Positions 4,909 to 8,604 of a DNA stretch of 8,604 nt are shown here, one piece after another (the stretch's first letter is position 1; each line of letters opens with the position of its first letter). The notes below the pieces were generated by a model that saw nothing but the letters and a program-made list of their open reading frames with translations, did not search any database and was not told where the DNA came from. The stretch is from an uncultured Anaerotruncus sp. (GTDB taxonomy: Bacteria; Bacillota; Clostridia; Oscillospirales; Ruminococcaceae), in the NCBI RefSeq assembly GCF_902490045.1, contig NZ_CABUCJ010000104.1, positions 1 through 8,604 of the forward strand, written 5' to 3'. The translations under genes and the position numbers were made by a program.

Positions 4909-6120
4909 ATGGATGCTATTTTAGCCGTCGTCACAGATATCGTTATCATTTTATTTGATCTTCTGATTTACTCAATGATGTTTGAACTCAAACGGAGCAC
5001 CCCTCTCTACCGGCTGGCGATGTGGGGCGGCTGCGCGGTCATTGTATGCGCCTATATTTTGACCACATACAGGCTGCAGTGGCCGGCATCCCTGGCCTCC
5101 GCCGCCTGTATGAGCCTGCCGAGCTTCCTGCTTTTTTTTGGCCTGTCCAAATATAAAGGCAGCCGATTTTTGATGACCTTCTGCTTTGTCGACACCGTTT
5201 CGCTGATCATCGCCTTTATCGGGCGGTATATCGGCATAACGGTCCCCAACGGCGCGGAGGCGACGCTGGGGACCGTCCTTGTGCTGTGCGCGGCGGTCGT
5301 GATCGTGGGCAGGCCTTACTTCAAGCAGTATCACAAGCTGTTGGAGATGGCGGACGCCGGTTGGGGAGTGATGGCGGCCGCCAACGTGCTGATTTACTTT
5401 GCGCTGATCTTTTTTGCCGCCTATCCGAAGCCGATGGTGGAGCGGGTGGAATACGCCCCGACGTGGCTTGTCTTCGCCTCGGTGGTGTTGGCGTGCTATG
5501 TGGTGTTCATCCAGTCGATCCTCAAAACAAAGCGCATCCTGGAACAGAACCAGCGCCTGGAACAGGAGCAGCAGTTCTATAAGCTCATCTATGTGGACGC
5601 GCTGACCGGGCTGTACAACCGCGCGGCCTATACGGAAAGGATCAACGAGATCGAGCGGCAGAGGAGCGGAGAAACGCTGTGCTGCGTCATGCTGGACTGC
5701 AACCGCTTTAAACAGATCAACGACGATTACGGCCACCACATGGGGGATAAGGCGCTTCAAAAGGTGGCCGAGGCGCTCAGGGCGACTTTCCCGGGGGACA
5801 CGGACCTCCTGTTCCGCATCGGCGGCGACGAATTTGCCGCCCTTTTGCAGGGGTGCGACGCGGAAAAGGCCCAGGGACTTCTGCGTCTTTTGGATCGGGA
5901 ATTGGCCGATGGGAGCGCGGAGCTGCAAATTGACCTGACCGTGTCCAGCGGGTACGCGGCGGCGGCCCCCGGCGAGACGATCGAAAATGCGTTTATCCGG
6001 GCCGACAGGCAGATGTACCGGAACAAAAAGGGGTTCTATTCCGAGGCGGGCGACGGGACGGCGAATGACGGGCGGGGCGGTGAACCGAACCCGGCGCCGG
6101 ACGGGCGGCATCGGCTATAA
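4909..6120 (+). CDS. Membrane-bound diguanylate cyclase (7-TM sensor + GGDEF)
   Basis: It probably makes the second messenger c-di-GMP from two GTP. About seven hydrophobic segments are seen in residues 1-205 (roughly 7-25, 37-55, 60-80, 88-110, 121-137, 152-173, 184-205), an integral membrane input domain I cannot assign to a named MASE-type family. A short coiled-coil linker (about 207-226, ILEQNQRLEQEQQFY) leads to the GGDEF domain: LTGLYNRAAY; MLDCNRFKQIND with metal-site Asp263; YGHHMGD; then FRIGGDEF with an intact GGDEF at 305-309; and ADRQMYRNKK at the end. Catalytic residues are present. The inhibitory I-site RxxD is lost (the Arg position is Gly, in GDTD), so product feedback is unlikely. 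No EAL domain. The ATG has AGAGGGAG nine bases upstream. It is the first of three closely spaced plus-strand genes. Confidence 0.92.
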   Translation: MDAILAVVTDIVIILFDLLIYSMMFELKRSTPLYRLAMWGGCAVIVCAYILTTYRLQWPASLASAACMSLPSFLLFFGLSKYKGSRFLMTFCFVDTVSLIIAFIGRYIGITVPNGAEATLGTVLVLCAAVVIVGRPYFKQYHKLLEMADAGWGVMAAANVLIYFALIFFAAYPKPMVERVEYAPTWLVFASVVLACYVVFIQSILKTKRILEQNQRLEQEQQFYKLIYVDALTGLYNRAAYTERINEIERQRSGETLCCVMLDCNRFKQINDDYGHHMGDKALQKVAEALRATFPGDTDLLFRIGGDEFAALLQGCDAEKAQGLLRLLDRELADGSAELQIDLTVSSGYAAAAPGETIENAFIRADRQMYRNKKGFYSEAGDGTANDGRGGEPNPAPDGRHRL

Positions 6121-6166
6121 TGGAAAAAAACCGGGCGCCCGGCGCGCCCCGCTGAAAGGAGCCGCC

Positions 6167-6979
6167 ATGCGCACAAACCGGGACATCGACCACGGCCGCG
6201 CGTTCGACTGGGGGCGCGCCTCCGCCGACTACGCGAAATACAGGGACATCTACCCGCCGGAATTCTACCGGAGGCTGCTCGAGATGGGGCTCTGCACCAA
6301 AGGGCAGGCCGTCCTGGACCTCGGGACCGGGACGGGAGTGCTGCCCAGGAACCTCTACCGTTACGGCGCCAGCTTTGTGGGGACGGATCTTTCGGAGGAA
6401 CAGATCGCGCAGGCCCGGCGGCTGGCGGAGGAGGCGGGCATGGAGATCGCCTTCCGGTGCGTTTCGGCGGAGGAGACCGACTTTCCGGACGCCAGCTTCG
6501 ACGTTGTGACCGCCTGCCAGTGCTTCTTCTATTTCGACCACGCCCTGCTCGCCCCTCGGCTCAGCCGGATGCTGAAGCGCCCGGGGCGGGTCGCGGCGCT
6601 CTATATGGCGTGGCTGCCCGGCGAGGACCCGATCGCCGCGAAGAGCGAGGAGCTCGTGCTCAAATACAATCCCGGCTGGACCGGCGGCGGCGAAACCCGG
6701 CATCCGATCGCCGTCCCGGACGCGTACGGACGCGATTTCGAGGTTGAGCGGCAGGAGGTCTTCGATCTGCGGGTGCCCTTTACCCGGGAGGGATGGAACG
6801 GGCGGATGAAGGCCTGCCGCGGGATCGGGGCCTCCCTGCCCGCGGAGGAGGCCGCGCGCTTCGGCCGGGAACACCTCGCGCTGCTCGAACGGATCGCACC
6901 GCCGCGTTTCGAGGTCCTGCACTATGCGGCGGTCACGGTCCTGCGGACAAAGGAAACAGGCGCATCCGCGCCGCAATGA
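6167..6979 (+). CDS. Class I SAM-dependent methyltransferase (270 aa)
   Basis: A Rossmann-fold methyltransferase of the UbiE/Methyltransf_11 type. The SAM-binding motif I is VLDLGTGTG (49-57). The acidic residue after strand 2 is Asp74 in GTDLSEEQI. FPDASFDVVTACQCFFYFDH supplies motif IV-like sequence. The N-terminal FDWGRASADYAKYRDIYP is characteristic of a widespread group of Firmicute methyltransferases of unknown substrate. No membrane segment, so it is cytosolic. The ATG at 6167 is chosen because AAAGGAG (6155-6161) precedes it by five bases; in-frame sequence extending back to 5987 overlaps the GGDEF coding region and is shadow. It lies 46 bases after the GGDEF stop and 17 bases before the next gene, suggesting one operon. 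The substrate cannot be told from sequence. Confidence 0.88.
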   Translation: MRTNRDIDHGRAFDWGRASADYAKYRDIYPPEFYRRLLEMGLCTKGQAVLDLGTGTGVLPRNLYRYGASFVGTDLSEEQIAQARRLAEEAGMEIAFRCVSAEETDFPDASFDVVTACQCFFYFDHALLAPRLSRMLKRPGRVAALYMAWLPGEDPIAAKSEELVLKYNPGWTGGGETRHPIAVPDAYGRDFEVERQEVFDLRVPFTREGWNGRMKACRGIGASLPAEEAARFGREHLALLERIAPPRFEVLHYAAVTVLRTKETGASAPQ

Positions 6980-6996
6980 AAATGGAGGAAGCATCT

Positions 6997-7422
6997 ATGA
7001 TATGGAAGGACGCCTATCCGAAGGACCGCGCCCCCTCGGCGGGGGAGATCGACGGCTGGGTGGGAAGCCCGCTCTGGGGAACCCTCTGCCGTACCGTTGA
7101 GGAAACCTGCGGCGTCGCCCCCAGGATCGAATACAGCGGCTGCTCAATGGCGCCGGGCTGGAACGTCAAATACAAAAAGGGCGGCCGGGCGCTCTGCACC
7201 CTCTATCCGAACGAGGGGTATTTCTCCTGCATGGTGGTGGTCGGGGAGCGGTCCCTGCCTGAAGCGGAGCTGCTGGCCTCCTCCTTCGATCCCTACACGC
7301 GAGAGCTCTTCCAAACCACAAAGGTTTCGATGGGCGGCAAATGGCTCTTTATCGACGTAAGGAGCGAGCCGGTCCTGCGGGACGCCCTGCGGCTCATCTC
7401 CCTGCGCACCTCCGGAAAATGA
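6997..7422 (+). CDS. DUF3788 family protein (141 aa)
   Basis: The pattern matches the DUF3788 family as I recall it: an early SPLWGTLC segment, IEYSGCSMAPGWNVKYKKGG, then LCTLYPNEGYFSCMVVVGE, and near the end KWLFIDVRSEPVLRDALRLI. Members are small cytosolic proteins of about 140 residues with no established function. The conserved GWNVKYKK core suggests a compact alpha/beta ligand-binding fold, which is inference. The ATG at 6997 is supported by GGAGG (6984-6988) eight bases upstream. An in-frame ATG at 6976 overlaps the methyltransferase stop and lacks its own site. It ends the three-gene cluster and is followed 30 bases later by a strong terminator. Confidence 0.85.
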   Translation: MIWKDAYPKDRAPSAGEIDGWVGSPLWGTLCRTVEETCGVAPRIEYSGCSMAPGWNVKYKKGGRALCTLYPNEGYFSCMVVVGERSLPEAELLASSFDPYTRELFQTTKVSMGGKWLFIDVRSEPVLRDALRLISLRTSGK

Positions 7423-7452
7423 ACGAAATGGGACTTTATGGTCCTGCCCATG

Positions 7453-7496
7453 AAAAGGAGGGCGCGCTGCCGGCCGGCAGCGCGCCCTCCTTTTTT
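7453..7496 (+). terminator. Very strong intrinsic terminator of the GGDEF-methyltransferase-DUF3788 unit
   Basis: A perfect 19-bp stem (7453-7471 with 7476-7494) closes loop GGCC, with A's at the 5' base and six T's at the 3' side (7491-7496). It is nearly symmetrical, so it may block transcription from both directions. Its outer arms (AAAAGGAGGGCG and CGCCCTCCTTTT) are identical to those of the terminator at 533-570. Confidence 0.95.
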
Positions 7497-7606
7497 CATC
7501 CGCGCCCGTCTTTTTTCTCCCCGGCGGGCGGACGGCGCGCGAAGGAATCACCGGAGGCCCGGTTTTTTAATAGTATGGTAGAAATCGTGAAAGGAGATGG
7601 ATCAAC

Positions 7607-8587
7607 ATGTATTCATCCGACAACATGGGCGGGTATTCCGGCCGGAATATCCCGGTCGCGCCGCTGCCCAATCCCGGGGAGGGCGGCCCGGCCGCCCCGG
7701 GCAGCGCGCCCTCCGTCCCACTGCCCGATTTCGGCGAGGGCGGCCCGGTTTCGCCCGGCAGCACGCCCTCCGTCCCGCTCCCCGGTTTCGGCGAGGGCGG
7801 CCCAACCGCGCCCGGCCCCGGCGCAAACTTTCCCGTCGTGCCGCTGCCCAGCCCCGGTGAGGGCGGCCCGACAGTGCCCGTCCGTCCCGGACAGACGCTG
7901 CCCATCCTGCCGGCGCCGAATCCGCCCTGTTTCTTCTGCGGGGCGGGCAGGTTTGGAAAGGTCCGCTTCCTCAACGCCGCCTACGGATACCGGCCCTTCC
8001 GCGTCTTTGTCAACAACCGCTTCATCGTCAACGGCCTCGGCTTTACCTCCCTCACCCCTTACGGGCGGGTGTCGAACGGATTCCAGACCGTGACGGTCAC
8101 CGGCATGAACGGCTATGTCTACCTCCAGAAATCCATCCCCTTCAAGGCGGACGACAGCGCGACGATCGCCATCATCAACACCGCCAACGGCCTCGATCTT
8201 TTGCAGATTTCCGATACCTCCTGCGCGCGGCCGGCCACGATGTCCTGCTTCCGGGCGTGCAACCTGGCTTATTACAGCAACCCGGTCGACATCCTGCTGG
8301 GCGACGGACGCGTGGTCTACAGCGACGTGCGTTTCAAGGAGGTCACCTCCTTCAAGCGCATCCGCCCGGGCGACTACCAGATCGATATCGCCGAGACAAA
8401 TCTGCGTCCCGAGCCGCGCATGGCGGACATCGAAACGCTCGACGACGGCGTCACCGTCTTTGAGCTGCCCCAGGCGCTGGTGTCCACCTTCGTCACCATC
8501 CGCCCGAACGCGACCTATACCCTGTACATTTTCAGCCGGGATACCTCCCCCGACGCGCTTCAGACCATGGTCGTCGAGGACCGGTGA
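7607..8587 (+). CDS. Pro/Gly-repeat protein with two DUF4397-like units (326 aa)
   Basis: Residues 19-97 are four imperfect repeats of PLPxxGEGGPxxPG type. A Cys motif CFFC (108-111) follows. Then come two tandem DUF4397-like units, about 119-205 (VRFLNAAYGYRPFRVFVNNR...) and 216-310 (ACNLAYYSNPVDILLGDGR...). They share an N-A-Y start, a 'P-x-x-[VI]-x-[VL]-x-[ND]-x-R' strand pair and a G-x-x-x-[VI] strand. Cys206, 214 and 218 lie at the junction. No signal peptide, membrane helix or LPXTG anchor is visible, so export is not evident. The domain is otherwise typical of extracytoplasmic proteins. A spore-coat or exosporium-like surface role is one inference. The start has AAGGAG (7591-7596) ten bases upstream. 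The gene stands alone after a strong terminator. Confidence 0.85.
   Translation: MYSSDNMGGYSGRNIPVAPLPNPGEGGPAAPGSAPSVPLPDFGEGGPVSPGSTPSVPLPGFGEGGPTAPGPGANFPVVPLPSPGEGGPTVPVRPGQTLPILPAPNPPCFFCGAGRFGKVRFLNAAYGYRPFRVFVNNRFIVNGLGFTSLTPYGRVSNGFQTVTVTGMNGYVYLQKSIPFKADDSATIAIINTANGLDLLQISDTSCARPATMSCFRACNLAYYSNPVDILLGDGRVVYSDVRFKEVTSFKRIRPGDYQIDIAETNLRPEPRMADIETLDDGVTVFELPQALVSTFVTIRPNATYTLYIFSRDTSPDALQTMVVEDR
7661..7897 (+). repeat. In-gene tandem repeats, four copies of 57-66 bp
   Basis: The units begin at PLP residues 19, 38, 57 and 79, so the period is 57, 57 and 66 bases. The middle two copies share an exact 18-base block (7729-7746 and 7786-7803, containing TTTCGGCGAGGGCGGCC). The repeats encode PLPxxGEGGPxxPG and are likely to vary in number between strains. 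Confidence 0.9.
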
Positions 8588-8604
8588 CCGCCTGCCGGCG
8601 GAGG

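Noticed and set aside
4972..6111. Long minus-strand open frame opposite the GGDEF gene
   Set aside because: It has no domain features and exactly shadows the coding frame of a protein with clear GGDEF motifs.
6116..6121. TATAAT as an internal promoter before the methyltransferase
   Set aside because: It spans the GGDEF stop codon; there is no TTGACA-like hexamer at 16-18 bases upstream and no TG extension.
6131..6142. CCGGGCGCCCGG palindrome next to an A-run as a minus-strand terminator
   Set aside because: The stem would be only about four base pairs with a loop, and no minus-strand gene here needs terminating.
5993..6994. Long minus-strand open frame opposite the methyltransferase
   Set aside because: Shadow frame of a GC-rich gene; no initiation signal or recognisable motif.
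7661..7897. CRISPR array
   Set aside because: The regular repeats are in frame, encode a Pro/Gly stalk and have no distinct spacers.
7567..7974. Minus-strand Gly/Pro-rich open frame across the repeats
   Set aside because: Its repetitive content merely reflects the complement of the PLPxxGEGGP repeats, and it starts inside the DUF4397 coding region.
8588..8604. Terminator after the DUF4397 gene
   Set aside because: CCGCC/GGCGG (8588-8592 with 8597-8601) begins a hairpin immediately after the stop, but the window ends before any T-tail can be seen.

Overview
The window looks like chromosomal DNA from a GC-rich, low-copy region of an anaerobic Firmicute, most likely a Clostridia/Oscillospirales-type gut bacterium. 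This is inferred from several things: strong AAGGAGG-type ribosome binding sites, sigma-A promoters, many U-tailed intrinsic terminators, a KtrB potassium channel subunit, and DUF3788 and DUF4397 proteins of the kind found in that group. The exact species cannot be read from the sequence. No stretch longer than about 230 bases lacks a gene or RNA.

Layout, left to right. (1) At 66-533 is the last gene of what may be a prophage or tail-gene module lying off the left edge, closed by a strong terminator. (2) At 595-995 is rpsT (ribosomal protein S20), a single-gene unit with its own promoter and terminator. (3) At 1013-1301 is a 55-residue one-helix membrane protein with a near-consensus promoter; its terminator also serves the convergent vitamin B6 kinase gene (1307-2170, minus). 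(4) At 2254-2544 is a 58-residue small protein preceded by a perfect 15-base palindrome and followed by a hairpin. (5) On the minus strand, a Nudix hydrolase (3983-4417) and KtrB (2562-3932) lie head to tail and probably form one operon. (6) At 4601-4760 is a tRNA-Arg(CCT) gene with a perfect consensus promoter and its own terminator. (7) At 4909-7422 are three plus-strand genes: a 7-TM diguanylate cyclase, a class I SAM methyltransferase and a DUF3788 protein. They are closely spaced and end at one very strong terminator. (8) At 7607-8587 is a Pro/Gly-repeat protein with two tandem DUF4397-like units.

Most of the window is ordinary housekeeping: translation (rpsT, tRNA), cofactor salvage (PLP), potassium uptake and nucleotide clean-up. 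No obvious new defence or mobile system was found. The items most worth a second look are the repeat-plus-DUF4397 protein, the palindrome upstream of the 58-residue gene, the uncharacterised membrane sensor of the diguanylate cyclase with its structured leader, and terminators whose arms mimic the Shine-Dalgarno/anti-Shine-Dalgarno pair.
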